From Paenibacillus sp. An7 (GTDB lineage: Bacteria > Bacillota > Bacilli > Paenibacillales > Paenibacillaceae): a stretch of 64,000 nucleotides of DNA. Positions 1 through 10,300 of the stretch are shown piece by piece. Position numbers and translations under genes: made by a program. The notes below the pieces were generated by a model that was not told where the DNA came from, did not search any database, and saw only the letters and a program-made list of their open reading frames with translations. The stretch lies in the NCBI RefSeq assembly GCF_009870785.1, contig NZ_WTWX01000008.1, forward strand, positions 113,396 to 177,395. Reading direction: 5' to 3'. Numbering within the stretch: position 1 is the stretch's first letter; each line of letters opens with the position of its first letter.

Positions 1-687
1 AATGATGTTTTCGATGGAAGACACAATCTCAATCGATCGTTGATTGGTTGCATTTGTGGCCACTTGTAAATCAGTCTGATATTGATTCGCAGCCTGAACG
101 GATTCTGTAATTTTAGTCAGCATCGTTTCCATTGCGCATTTGGCTTCTAATGCTCTTTGCTTTTCTTGTTCCTTTTCCTGCTGTAAAGTGTTATTGAACT
201 GCGCATACATCAGATTTACGACAGATACCAAAGTGAAAGTTATGATATAGAAAAGAAGGTCCTGAACATTTGTGGAGTGAAATATATTTTCTCCTTGAGT
301 AAAAAAATAGAAACATAAGATCGACAAGGTAATGAGCAGTGTGAGTGCATTAATTATTCGATCCTGGTAAATGCCCATGATGGCCACATAAAAATACATC
401 GTCATAATATTGATCATATGAGGATCGATCTTAATTAATAAAAATAAAGCAATACCATTAACGAGGGTAATAAAGTATTTTATGTAAGGAACGGTCCGAG
501 TGAATTTGGGATGATTGGATATAAGTGTCACAGGTACAATAATGAGAAATATGGTACCCAATACTAGAAGTATAAATTGGGGTGAAATCCCAATTGTAAA
601 ACTAAGCATTTCGTTTACTGTAATAGCTGCTGCTAGGACAAACACCAAGCGGTTATTTCTTTTTTTTGTGAGTTCAATGTCAGTCAC
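1..687 (-). CDS. Methyl-accepting chemotaxis protein-like membrane receptor (C-terminus beyond window)
   Basis: The reading frame is open from a GTG at 687 to the window edge (229 codons), so the C-terminus is missing. The first ~165 residues hold about six hydrophobic segments (for example LVFVLAAAI, FILLVLGTIFLIIV, DLLFYIITFTLV). A charged helical stretch rich in Gln, Glu and Lys follows, with phase typical of a receptor coiled coil (QQEKEQEKQRALEAK), then the sequence TKITESVQAANQ. This layout matches Bacillales receptors with a multi-helix membrane sensor and a cytoplasmic MCP signalling domain. The signalling hairpin itself would lie outside the window, so a diguanylate cyclase or a kinase cannot be excluded. 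The start has AGGGGTG seven bases upstream, and its GTGA overlaps the stop of an upstream small ORF, suggesting translational coupling. Confidence 0.6.
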   Translation of the reverse strand, partial: MTDIELTKKRNNRLVFVLAAAITVNEMLSFTIGISPQFILLVLGTIFLIIVPVTLISNHPKFTRTVPYIKYFITLVNGIALFLLIKIDPHMINIMTMYFYVAIMGIYQDRIINALTLLITLSILCFYFFTQGENIFHSTNVQDLLFYIITFTLVSVVNLMYAQFNNTLQQEKEQEKQRALEAKCAMETMLTKITESVQAANQYQTDLQVATNATNQRSIEIVSSIENII

Positions 688-755
688 AAGTAGACACCCC
701 TGTTTCTCCTAGGCATATTCTGTCCTAAAATCGTCCTATACTGGTAGATAGCCAT
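684..755 (-). CDS. 23-aa leader peptide ORF coupled to the receptor gene
   Basis: A short ORF begins at ATG 755 and ends in TGA at 686-684; its stop overlaps the GTG start of the downstream receptor gene (GTGA). It has a very good ribosome binding site, AGGAGGAG, nine bases before the ATG, better than that of the receptor itself. The peptide begins MAIYQYRTIL and its C-terminal half is basic (PRRNRG). No family is recognised. The overlap suggests that its translation delivers ribosomes to the receptor start. It could also be a chance ORF, but the combination of strong site and exact stop-start overlap favours real translation. Confidence 0.5.
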   Translation of the reverse strand: MAIYQYRTILGQNMPRRNRGVYL

Positions 756-943
756 CGGTTCTTTCTCCTCCTGTTTCTATGGATTGCTATGTAAAGTATA
801 TCGGAAAATGTCGAAAAAGACTGCAATTTTATGCAAATACCAAGCTTTCAGTTTTAAAGAACGGTTCCGAGGGATAGTATGAGTACATAAGATCAGTTAT
901 AATGAATCTTTTAAGACAGGCAGAAAGGGTGACATAAAATCAT

Positions 944-1225
944 ATGTTAACAATTACAGAATTTGAGGTACAAGAAATTAACGACCCCTTTGGTATTGTA
1001 GAAGGGACTAGATATGAGTTCCAAATCGTAATTGATCCAGAGGAAGATGATGAGTTGTACTCTGAGAATGGGGTCTACATTCGCGTCATTTATAGAGCGG
1101 ACGAGCCTAAAGATGGAATTATTAAGTACGATTTGTATGAAAAAGTAACCGAAAAATATCTTGACTTTGATCTTGAAGAAGATGAACTGGCCGTGCTTGA
1201 AACGTTCTGCAAAGAACACATCTAA
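944..1225 (+). CDS. Small acidic conserved protein, DUF6509-like
   Basis: This gene encodes a 93-residue soluble, strongly acidic protein with no signal peptide or membrane segment. The pattern DPFGI..GTRYEF near residue 15, the acidic stretch EEDDELYSENG, and the ending LEEDELAVLETFCKEHI resemble a small Bacillales family that I recall as DUF6509, whose members are sometimes mislabelled pullulanase. The family name is from memory and tentative. The function is unknown. It stands alone, ends in its own terminator, and is divergent from the chemotaxis-type receptor gene to its left. The upstream sequence AGAAAGGGTGACA gives a moderate ribosome binding site for the ATG at 944. Confidence 0.7.
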   Translation: MLTITEFEVQEINDPFGIVEGTRYEFQIVIDPEEDDELYSENGVYIRVIYRADEPKDGIIKYDLYEKVTEKYLDFDLEEDELAVLETFCKEHI

Positions 1226-1255
1226 TTGTCGTTTAAGTAACGACATGGTTAATAA

Positions 1256-1305
1256 AGCATATTCTGAACAGCGTAAAGGCTGTGCAGGGTATGCTTTTTA
1301 ATTTT
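1256..1305 (+). terminator. Rho-independent terminator after the small acidic protein gene
   Basis: The arms AGCATATTCTG and CAGGGTATGCT pair with small bulges, enclose an inner ACAGC/GCTGT stem, and are followed by TTTTAATTTT. It separates the small gene from the response regulator operon. Confidence 0.75.
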
Positions 1306-1382
1306 CCATCCTTTTTCTAGATGGAATGGGTATATATGTTATGATGGATGCGTAATACATATTCATGTTCAGGAGAATAGAG

Positions 1383-2093
1383 ATGAGCCTAAATCGAAAG
1401 ATTCTTATTGTAGAAGATGACCAAGATATTTCTCGGGTAATAAAAGATTATCTTGTCCTTAATGGCTATGAAGTTTGTGCTGTATACAGCGGGATCGAAG
1501 CATTACAAGCGATAGAAGTAGAAAACCCGGAATTTATTATTCTAGATATCATGTTGCCTGATATAGACGGAATCGAACTCTGTCGTCAAATTCGGGCAAA
1601 CAACCCTGTGCCGATCCTCATATTAAGTGCACGAGGCAGTGATACAGATAAGGTGCTCGGACTTGGATTTGGTGCGGATGATTATATGACAAAACCATTC
1701 TCCTTACGTGAACTGCTTGCAAGAGTTGGATCGAACTTACGAAGAATTGAAATGATAGGCACACAGCAAATGCAGAAAAGTGATGAACATATTTTACATA
1801 TTGGAAAGATTCGAATTGATAAAAAGTCATATCAAGTAACAAGAGAGGGGAAAGAAATTTCGCTCTCCGCAAAAGTACTGGAACTGCTATTTTTTCTATC
1901 CAAGCATAAAAACCAAGTGTTCACAAAAACTCAGCTGCTAGATGCCGTGTGGGGCTATGCTGCGTATGGTGATGAAAATACGATTACGGTGTACATTCGC
2001 AGATTGCGTGAAAAACTGGAAGTAAATCCTTCAAAACCTGAGTATATTCGGACAGTGTGGGGTGTGGGCTACAAGCTTAGCAGCAACGAATAA
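1383..2093 (+). CDS. OmpR/PhoB-family response regulator
   Basis: This is a 236-residue two-domain response regulator. The receiver domain has the acidic pair in VEDD (residues 10-13), the phospho-acceptor Asp55 in ILDIMLPD, the switch Ser in LILSARG and the Lys in MTKPF. The C-terminal winged helix (about residues 135-232) ends in the usual RRLREKLE and IRTVWGVGYKL motifs of OmpR-type DNA-binding domains. I place the start at ATG 1383 because AGGAG lies seven bases upstream; the in-frame ATG at 1365 lacks such a site. It heads a cluster with a lipoprotein, a histidine kinase and an ABC transporter, so it very probably regulates that transporter in response to an envelope or peptide signal. 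The signal is not identifiable. Confidence 0.93.
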   Translation: MSLNRKILIVEDDQDISRVIKDYLVLNGYEVCAVYSGIEALQAIEVENPEFIILDIMLPDIDGIELCRQIRANNPVPILILSARGSDTDKVLGLGFGADDYMTKPFSLRELLARVGSNLRRIEMIGTQQMQKSDEHILHIGKIRIDKKSYQVTREGKEISLSAKVLELLFFLSKHKNQVFTKTQLLDAVWGYAAYGDENTITVYIRRLREKLEVNPSKPEYIRTVWGVGYKLSSNE

Positions 2094-2138
2094 CTAGCGC
2101 AAAATGGACAAGAAGCTCTTCATTTAGGTGGTGATCGC

Positions 2139-2552
2139 ATGAAAAAGGTTAATTTGCTGAGCATTCTGTTATTGCTCTTTATTATTGGTTGTATGGGAAA
2201 GGGAGAAGGTTTGGATAAGAATGAGTTTCTAGAAAGTTTCGAGACGTCTCTTAAAAGTCAAGGAATAGAGATGAGACAGGTAGAGCCGTCGTCAAATGCA
2301 GTGATAGAAAGTGTAGTCCCTTATCAATTTAATATCAAAGAAAATGGGGGAAACGAAGATGCCATCTTTATCTATTTTTTTAAGTCTTCGAGCCAAGTGG
2401 AAAATGCCGTCAAAAATGCGGAATACACCATTACCACCTTGACTAAAGTGACAGAGTATAAACGAGATAATATGTTAGTTGTTCATTATGCTTTTGACGG
2501 ATTTACAGAGAAATATGGTTCTAAAATGAAAAAAGCAATGGGTATGAATTGA
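2139..2552 (+). CDS. Small lipoprotein encoded between response regulator and kinase
   Basis: The 137-residue product begins with Lys-Lys and a hydrophobic stretch ending in the lipobox IIGC, so it should be lipid-anchored on the outer face of the membrane with Cys18 as the first mature residue. The mature part is a small mixed alpha/beta domain without recognised motifs (segments FNIKENGGNEDAIFIYFF and EYKRDNMLVVHYAFDG). It lies 45 bases after the regulator gene and 65 bases before the kinase gene, with a GGTGGTGAT ribosome binding site. Its placement suggests an accessory sensor or a modulator of the kinase or transporter. That role is inferred from position only. Confidence 0.75.
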   Translation: MKKVNLLSILLLLFIIGCMGKGEGLDKNEFLESFETSLKSQGIEMRQVEPSSNAVIESVVPYQFNIKENGGNEDAIFIYFFKSSSQVENAVKNAEYTITTLTKVTEYKRDNMLVVHYAFDGFTEKYGSKMKKAMGMN

Positions 2553-2617
2553 AAATATTCACAAAATAATTTGTTAGGGTATTCAACAAAAGAGACCAGT
2601 CAGGGTGGGAGAACAAA

Positions 2618-4045
2618 ATGTATTTGAAGGATTGGATGCGAACATGGCTGATCGCCGGGATGACTTGTCTTATTCTGCTATGGGGATGCGGCGCAGGTAT
2701 GCTCCTCATGCATTCTAGCAGGCAAAATAATGCTTCTGAAGCTGTTATTAATCAGGTCCGGCTCCAAGTGAATGCCCTTAGGTTATACATAGCAGAGTAT
2801 CATGAGCAGATTCCTTATGATTTAGAGTTACAGCAAACCCTGAGGTCCATGGCTCAAGATCAGCAAGTAAGCTTACTTTATACGAATCTAGAGGGACAGA
2901 TCTTATATGATACCATAGAAGAAAATACTCGTGAGTACATCGATGTGAATACGGAACTTCATTACGATTTATATCATGCAAAAGAAAACCATGGCAATTA
3001 TAGTATTGCTTTTCCCATCGTTGATGAAGCAGCCGGTATTCAAGTGGGAAATGCAATTTTTACTATGCCTGAAAGTGAGATCTTCACACAGAAATCCCAT
3101 GCTGTTCCTGTTTCTTTGTTCATTGTGATGACGGTGATATTTCTTATTCTATGCTTCCTCCTGTTTCTTCTAGCAAAGAAAATAAGAACTAATATGATAG
3201 GACGAGTACATCAGTTGAAAGAGTATTCCGAAGCGATTTTAAAAGGGAACTACGAAAATACATTGGAGTACACAACGATGGACGAGATTGGTGAGGTTTA
3301 TGCGATGTTTGACCAAATGAGAATGGAAATTATGCATCATAGCCGCCGGAGAGATGAACAAGAGCAAGCACAGAAAGAATTAGTCTCTACGATCTCTCAT
3401 GAACTGAAGACCCCTCTTACTACCCTTACCGCCTATATTGAAATGATAAGAGAGGGAGGATGCCGGGATATGCCCTCTGTGATGGAATATGTAGAAGTGA
3501 TGCATAACAATGCGCTGAAAATGACGCGATTAACAGAAGATTTACTACAGCATGCCTTACAGGAACTAGGACAAATCTCCGTCACGCTTACCGAACAATA
3601 CAGTAAGGGCGTACTAACTAGAATCTTGCAGCCGGTGGGGCATTACGTTCGTTCTGCTGGGGTGATCTTTATGGAGCCCGAGCATATTCCAAATGTACTG
3701 ATTCATGTCGATGCGAACCGGCTAGAGCAGGTGATAACAAACCTAATCTCTAATGCTCTAAAACATACATCTTCAGGAGATTCGATTCGTGTGGATACGA
3801 TGCTTGAGCATGGACATCTAAAAATAACCATAGCAGATACGGGAAAAGGAATTCTTCCGCAGGATCTGCCTTTTGTTTTTGATCGATATTTTAAAGGGAA
3901 ATCGAGAATGAAGCCAGAGGCTGCTGGGACGGGGCTCGGTCTTTCTATTTGTAAACATATTATAGAAGCACATCAGGGTTCGATTTCTTTTCAAAGTGTA
4001 CCTGATCAAGGAACGGTATTTTATTGCTGTATCCCTGTAAGGTAA
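2618..4045 (+). CDS. Membrane sensor histidine kinase
   Basis: This 475-residue kinase has two membrane helices (about residues 10-33 and 163-187) that enclose an extracellular sensor region of roughly 130 residues. A HAMP linker follows, then the phosphorylation box STISHELKTPLTTL with His261. The ATPase domain has an N box (VITNLISNALKH), a G1 box (ADTGKG), an F box region (FVFDRYFKGK) and a G2 box (GTGLGLSI). All catalytic parts are present. It partners the response regulator encoded 525 bases upstream, with a lipoprotein gene between them. A ribosome binding site (GGTGGGAG) precedes the ATG at 2618. The ligand is unknown. The neighbouring FtsX-type transporter suggests antimicrobial peptide or envelope-stress sensing. 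Confidence 0.93.
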   Translation: MYLKDWMRTWLIAGMTCLILLWGCGAGMLLMHSSRQNNASEAVINQVRLQVNALRLYIAEYHEQIPYDLELQQTLRSMAQDQQVSLLYTNLEGQILYDTIEENTREYIDVNTELHYDLYHAKENHGNYSIAFPIVDEAAGIQVGNAIFTMPESEIFTQKSHAVPVSLFIVMTVIFLILCFLLFLLAKKIRTNMIGRVHQLKEYSEAILKGNYENTLEYTTMDEIGEVYAMFDQMRMEIMHHSRRRDEQEQAQKELVSTISHELKTPLTTLTAYIEMIREGGCRDMPSVMEYVEVMHNNALKMTRLTEDLLQHALQELGQISVTLTEQYSKGVLTRILQPVGHYVRSAGVIFMEPEHIPNVLIHVDANRLEQVITNLISNALKHTSSGDSIRVDTMLEHGHLKITIADTGKGILPQDLPFVFDRYFKGKSRMKPEAAGTGLGLSICKHIIEAHQGSISFQSVPDQGTVFYCCIPVR

Positions 4046-4142
4046 CTCTTAACAGCTGTAATATTTCATTCATATTTAGATAAGGATTTATACATAAATA
4101 CTCCCTACAATGAGATTATACGTTATCTTGAGGAGGCTTTTA

Positions 4143-4901
4143 TTGTTGAAAAAGGCAGTGATTCAGGCGAAAAACCTTTGTAAAACATATATTACAGGTA
4201 CGGAACAATTCCATGCGATTCGTAATTTAGATTTAGAAGTGTATGAAGGAGATTTCACGGTCATCATGGGGAACTCGGGATCAGGGAAATCCACACTGCT
4301 TTATCTGCTAAGTGGTTTGGATGCAGTAACTGTGGGAGAGGTTTATTTTCGAGAAGAGCGAATAGACCGCTACACGGAGAAGCAATTAGCCGAGTTTAGA
4401 GCCAGGCGGATCGGATATATTTATCAAAGTATAAATTTGGTTCCTGATCTTACGTTGTTCGAGAATATTGCTTTGCCTGGATATATCGCCGGGCAGTCTA
4501 CTAAGAATGTGAAGGAATCGGTGCGTTCACTTCTAAAAGCGATGGGGATTGACGAGCAGCAGCATCGTTTGCCGTCTCAAACCTCAGGAGGACAGCAACA
4601 ACGAGCAGCGATTGCTAGAGCATTGATAAACAATCCAGACGTCATTTTTGCAGATGAACCGACAGGAAGCTTGAACTACGATCAGGGGGTAGCCGTACTT
4701 GAAATTCTAACAGAAATGAATCGAAGAGGACAATCGGTGGTCATGGTAACACATGATATGAAAGCAGCGGCTAGGGCAGATCGACTGATTATGATTCAAG
4801 ACGGAAAAGTAGCAGATGTGCTCGAATTTGGTAAATTTGATTCTAGTGATCTGCTGGATCGAGAATCTATTATCTTTTCTTGTATCTCAGGGAAGGAGTG
4901 A
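4143..4901 (+). CDS. ABC transporter ATP-binding protein, MacB/LolD-like
   Basis: This is an ATPase subunit of about 250 residues. It shows Walker A (GNSGSGKST), the Q loop (YIYQSINLVP), the signature TSGGQQQR, Walker B with catalytic Glu (VIFADEPTGSL) and the switch His (VTHDM). The family pairs with FtsX-type permeases and exports or releases peptides or lipoproteins, or works as a mechanotransducer. I place the start at TTG 4143 or TTG 4146, since AGGAGG at 4131-4136 sits six or nine bases upstream; an in-frame ATG at 4110 has no such site. The stop lies just before the permease ATG, so the two are co-translated. Control by the upstream two-component system is likely. Confidence 0.92.
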   Translation: MLKKAVIQAKNLCKTYITGTEQFHAIRNLDLEVYEGDFTVIMGNSGSGKSTLLYLLSGLDAVTVGEVYFREERIDRYTEKQLAEFRARRIGYIYQSINLVPDLTLFENIALPGYIAGQSTKNVKESVRSLLKAMGIDEQQHRLPSQTSGGQQQRAAIARALINNPDVIFADEPTGSLNYDQGVAVLEILTEMNRRGQSVVMVTHDMKAAARADRLIMIQDGKVADVLEFGKFDSSDLLDRESIIFSCISGKE

Positions 4902-4906
4902 GCCTT

Positions 4907-7324
4907 ATGAATAATGCTGTATTCACTCTCTGTCTAGCAAACCTCAAAAAAAAGAAAATTCAGAATGGACTGATCGGTCTCTTAATTCTATTATCGACGT
5001 TACTTTTGACCACTTCTATTCATGTGATCTTCAGTACTACAAATTTATTTACGGAGATGCATACGAGAACACAGGGGTCGCATGAGATGTTACTTTTACG
5101 AGACGAATTGCATCATCCGCAGCAGATCGCTCAGTGGTGGGAAGAGCAGCAAGGGGTGAAAACCTCCTCTTTGAATCCTTACCGAATGTTAGCTGGCATG
5201 TCGGTACAGGGTGAGGATCGGGCTGCCGAACTTTCCAATCTCACTCTCTATATGATGGATACGCTGACCCGTCCGTATGCAGTAGATGAGTTATTATTTG
5301 CGCAAGGGAAGGAGAGTGTATCTCCAGAAAGAGGGGAGATCTGGATTCCTACTTCGATCGCTTATCTATATGAGATAACGATAGGAGACAGGCTGGAGTT
5401 CACCGATGGAAAGCGTCCATTCACCTTAGAGGTATCTGCCCTTGTCATCGATATGCCGTTTGGCGCACCTTTCGCTACAGATGCACGGATATGGATGAAT
5501 CATGAGGATTATATACAGCAGACTCAAGGTATGCAGGGCAAAGAACAATATATGATCGGACTTCGATATGATAATTATGATCAGAGTCTGGGGTACTGGG
5601 AGCGATTTGAACAGGATATGGGTACTCCCTATTTGGAGACCAAGATCAGTTATGAGCAGATGTCTTCTTTTTATTTAATCATGAATAAAGCAATCGGATT
5701 TATTATGATTTTTCTAGGTGTTGTAATGACGCTGGTCGCCTTATTTACGATTGGTTACACCATTTCAGATGATGTGTTATCGAATTATAGAACGATTGGT
5801 GTGATGAAAGCATTAGGTTTATCTTCAGGTAAAATGGTAGGTATTTATCTAGTGCAATATGCTTTTATTTCGATCATTTCGATTATTCCAGGTTTATTAG
5901 CCAGCGAGTGGGTATCAAAGTTGATCATAGAAAGCTCATTGTCATCGTTAAAACTAGGAGATTCACAAGAGAAGATCGGAGCCTATTTTATTCCTGTCGC
6001 TTCGGGTAGCTTCGTATGTGTGTTGATTCTGCTCTGCGTGTTTTTATATGCAAGTAAAGCACGCCATATTCAGCCGATGCAGGCGATTCGGTACGGAATG
6101 TCAGAGATAGACTATAGCAAGAAGACAAAGCCATTTATGGGGAAAGAAGCAGGACTCTATTCATTTGGTAAGGCACCGTTTCTGGTTGTACTAGGATTAA
6201 AAAACACACGAAAAAACAAGAAAGCTTCTACGCTCATGATGCTTCTGGCTACGATTATGACGGCTGTTCTTGTTCTGGGATTTGTTCTCTTATACAGCAT
6301 TAGTTACATTAAGCAGACATCGACATCCTGGGGGTATGATTCCTCGGATATTTCCTTACGAGTTGTAAATTCCTCTACCTTCTCCCGTGAGTCATTTCAT
6401 CAAATGTGGTCTTCTGACCCAAGGATCAAAAATATAACATGGCAAGGGTACGTTAATGGTGTCGTGTCTTCAGAAGAAAACAGGGTCTCTCATGATGAAG
6501 ATCGGAAGTCTATGAATTTTAGTATTTCGTTACTTAATGGAAATTATGATGAAGTAGGATATACCACGCTTAAAGGAAGAAACCCGCAAGTGAAGAATGA
6601 GATTGCTATCGGTATCCGCGTTGCAGAGGAGTTAGGCAAAGATGTAGGGGATGCCGCCCAGGTTTATATTGAAGGAACCAAAAAATCCTTCCTCGTAAGC
6701 GGTATTTTCCAATCGATTGCAAACCAGTCTGTATCCGCAAGAATTATGGCAGATGCCCTGCACGATGAATACGACGATTATATTGTTGCATTTGTGAATA
6801 TCAACCAAGAACAAGATGCGGATGAAATTGTTAGTGAAATAAATAGGCAGTATGAAAATGCGTTGTTAGCAGCGACGATGCAGACGTTATTAGATGCCAC
6901 TTTTAAACAAGCGGTAGCCTCTTTGCTTCTGCCGATGAGCATGATGGGGTTGTTGTTCACCGGAGTAACGATTATCATCATATACAGTATCAGCCGAATG
7001 ACGATTCAAAAAGAAAGCAAAACCTACGGGATTTATAAATCAATTGGATTATCTTCACAGGATCTTCGATTATCGATTTTGATAGGGCAAATCGTTCTCT
7101 CTGCTGTGGGAGTCATCGTTGGTATTTTACTCGGCGTTTATTTACTTCCGAGCTTGCTTGGGACAATTTTATCAGAGTATGGGATTGCGGAGCTTCCTTT
7201 GATTTTGCACTGGGGAGGAGTTCTTTCTTTTGCGGCTGTTACCTTCATTGCGGTAGGAATAGGTTCGTGGGCTTCCTCAAGAGTGATCGCTGCCACATCT
7301 CCACGAATTCTTGTTATTGATTAG
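4907..7324 (+). CDS. FtsX/MacB-type ABC transporter permease with two large extracellular domains
   Basis: This 805-residue integral membrane protein has the duplicated FtsX plan. The first helix (residues ~16-36) is followed by a large extracellular domain and three helices (about 260-390). A second unit repeats this: a helix near 450, an extracellular domain, and three helices at the C-terminus. The helix-linked motifs YRTIGVMKALGLSSGKM and YGIYKSIGLSSQDL are the two coupling regions usual in these permeases. The ATG at 4907 has AGGAG eight bases upstream; an upstream in-frame TTG at 4880 would overlap the ATPase gene and has no site. It works with the ATPase just upstream. The substrate is unknown, and bacitracin- or lantibiotic-type peptides are only one possibility. 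Confidence 0.9.
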   Translation: MNNAVFTLCLANLKKKKIQNGLIGLLILLSTLLLTTSIHVIFSTTNLFTEMHTRTQGSHEMLLLRDELHHPQQIAQWWEEQQGVKTSSLNPYRMLAGMSVQGEDRAAELSNLTLYMMDTLTRPYAVDELLFAQGKESVSPERGEIWIPTSIAYLYEITIGDRLEFTDGKRPFTLEVSALVIDMPFGAPFATDARIWMNHEDYIQQTQGMQGKEQYMIGLRYDNYDQSLGYWERFEQDMGTPYLETKISYEQMSSFYLIMNKAIGFIMIFLGVVMTLVALFTIGYTISDDVLSNYRTIGVMKALGLSSGKMVGIYLVQYAFISIISIIPGLLASEWVSKLIIESSLSSLKLGDSQEKIGAYFIPVASGSFVCVLILLCVFLYASKARHIQPMQAIRYGMSEIDYSKKTKPFMGKEAGLYSFGKAPFLVVLGLKNTRKNKKASTLMMLLATIMTAVLVLGFVLLYSISYIKQTSTSWGYDSSDISLRVVNSSTFSRESFHQMWSSDPRIKNITWQGYVNGVVSSEENRVSHDEDRKSMNFSISLLNGNYDEVGYTTLKGRNPQVKNEIAIGIRVAEELGKDVGDAAQVYIEGTKKSFLVSGIFQSIANQSVSARIMADALHDEYDDYIVAFVNINQEQDADEIVSEINRQYENALLAATMQTLLDATFKQAVASLLLPMSMMGLLFTGVTIIIIYSISRMTIQKESKTYGIYKSIGLSSQDLRLSILIGQIVLSAVGVIVGILLGVYLLPSLLGTILSEYGIAELPLILHWGGVLSFAAVTFIAVGIGSWASSRVIAATSPRILVID

Positions 7325-7377
7325 TTCGGCATTAATCGAGAACACATTTTAGGGTGGAAGAAAGGGAGATATGCACA

Positions 7378-10300
7378 GTGAATCATAAGAAATTGTTTAA
7401 CGATGGCTGGGAGTTTTATAAGAGTGATTTAGAAACAACGGCTATAACGGAGCTTCATTTTGAGCCGGTAGATATCCCTCATGACTGGCTGATTTATAAC
7501 ACATTAGATTTATATGAGAATAGTATTGGATGGTATCGTAAGCGCTTTACGATCTCGAAGAAAGAGAAACATACGCTGCTCTGCTTTGATGGCGTTTATA
7601 TGGACTCTACCATTTATGTGAATGATACGTATGTTGGAGAATGGAAATATGGCTACTCCTCCTTTGAATTTGAGATTACCGACGCGCTCATTGAAGGGGA
7701 GAATGAGATTCTCGTGAAAGTCGTGCATCAAAGTCCGAACAGTCGTTGGTATTCGGGAGCGGGCATTTATCGCAATGTATGGCTTAAGACAAGAGAAAGC
7801 AGTTATATCGAGACAAATGGAGTTTATATACACACGAATCAAGAAGGGCATAAATGGAGTATTGAAATTGACACTGATCTACATAGCGCAGGGGAAACTC
7901 AGCTATTACATACATTGCTGTACAAAGATCAAATGATTACAAATGGTGTAGAGGTAATTTCTGAAAAGGGTGAATCGGTTTCAAAGGTAAGTCAAGTACT
8001 CCATACCGAGAGTCCTTTGTTATGGAGTACAGATGAACCGCCTTTGTATCAGCTGAGAACAGAATTATTATGTCTCTTGCCGGACGATATAGCGGAGAAG
8101 GAATGGAAGGTCGTTGAAAGCATCACTCAGAACATCGGATTTCGAACTCTAGTCATGGACCCTCAGCAAGGGTTGAAGTTAAATGGCGAGAAGATGAAGT
8201 TGAATGGGGTATGTGAGCACCATGATTTGGGCGCATTAGGAGCAGCGTTTCATGTAACGGCACTGCGAAGACGGTTTGAAATCTTGAAGGATATGGGTGT
8301 TAATGCGATTCGGACAGCACACAATATGCCTGCAGTAGAGTTTATGGATTTGGCCGATGAGATGGGATTGCTCATTGTCTCGGAAGGTTTTGATATGTGG
8401 GAAAGACCGAAGACGAGCTATGATTATGCACGTTTTTTCAAGGAATGGGCTCCGATTGATGTGAAAAGCTGGGTAATGAGGGACCGTAATCGTCCAAGCT
8501 TGCTGATGTGGAGTATCGGCAATGAAATTTATGATACGCATGCCGATAAGCGGGGACAAGAAGTAACGAAGATGCTGATGGAAGAAGTCCAACTATATGA
8601 TTACAAAGGAAATGCCAAAGTGACGATCGGCTCGAATTATATGCCATGGGAAAACGCACAGAAATGTGCAGATATCGTGAAGTTGGCCGGCTATAATTAT
8701 GCAGAAAAATATTATCATAAGCATCACAAAGAGCATCCAGACTGGATCATCTACGGCAGTGAGACCGCATCGGTTGTCCAAAGCAGGGGGATCTATCATT
8801 TCCCGTTCGAGCAATCCATTCTTGATGATGACGATGAGCAGTGTTCAGCACTCGGGAACAGCACAACGAGCTGGGGAGCAAAGTCGGCAGAAGCATGCAT
8901 TATCGCGGAGAGAGATGCGCCCTTCTCGCTGGGACAGTTTATTTGGACAGGGTTTGATTATATTGGTGAGCCGACACCGTATCATACGAAAAATTCGTAT
9001 TTCGGACAAATTGATACGGCTAATTTTAAGAAAGACTCTTATTATATCTACCAGGCTGCATGGACGGATTACAAGAAGAAGCCCATGATTCATATTTTCC
9101 CCTATTGGGACTTTAACCCGGGTCAAATCATTGATGTTCGTGTTTGCTCGAATGCACCAAAGATTGAACTTCAGCTCAATGGGGAAACGGTAGGAACCTA
9201 TGAAATCGATCATGAGCACGGAGATCAGCTGGTTGGCTGGTGGAAAATTCCTTATGAAGCAGGAGAACTGAAAGCGATTGCTTATGACGAATCAGATCAA
9301 GTCATCGCTGTAGATGTGAGAAGATCCTTTGGTGATGCAAGCAGAATCTGTTTGAAGAAGGATCAGAATGCGGTTACAGCAAGTGGAACCGATGTGGTCT
9401 TTGTTGAGATTTCGATGGAAGATGAGCATGGGTATCCGGTAGAAAATGCGAATAGCCGCGTACATGTACAGGTTACAGGAGCCGGGCGCTTACTAGGGTT
9501 AGATAATGGGGACAGTACAGATTACGATCCATACAAGGGCACAAGCCGAAGATTGTTCAGCGGTAAACTGATGGCGATCATTGGAACAACGCTAGAGCCA
9601 GGTACGATTGAGGTGGAAGTTTCATCAAAAGGGTTAGAAAGCCAAAAGATTGAGATTACATCTCTACCTGTAGATGAAAGCGTATTAGAAGGGATTTCGG
9701 CAAGTATGCAAAATAAAGAGCTGGAGCCTAATCTAGGAAATATGGATGAAATCCCTCTTCGCAAAATCGAACTGCTGAGTCCTTCCGGACAACAATTTGA
9801 TGAATCCACAAGAGAGATGACAGTGCAAGCTAATTTATTCCCTGCGGACACATCGTATAAAGATGTAATTTGGAGTGTGGTGAATGATGCAGGGATTGAG
9901 TCTAGTCTAGCCCGAATTGAATCCTTTGGCCAAGAAGCGAAGATTACGGCACTCGGGGATGGAAGCTTTCGAGTACGCTGCATGAGTAAGAATGGCTCGG
10001 ATAAGATCAGAATGATATCCCAGTTGGAATTCACTGCAAAAGGTTTGGGTATGGCTTTTAAAGATCCATACAGCTTTATTTTTGGAGGGCTATACGATGA
10101 AGTAAAAGGGGAGGTCGGCAATGGAAATGAACGGGGGGTAGCGACAAGCCGTGATGGGGAAACACAAGTCTGCTATCGCAATATCGATTTCGGTGCCTAT
10201 GGATCGGATCTGATCACAATTCCAATCTTTGCGCTGGATGATGATCCTTATGAACTGCAGATTTGGGAAGGTATGCCGGAAGAAGAAGGCAGTGAACTGC

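Noticed and set aside
9522..10121. A 199-codon antisense open frame opposite the GH2 gene
   Set aside because: It lies fully inside the GH2 coding region and has no initiation site or family resemblance.
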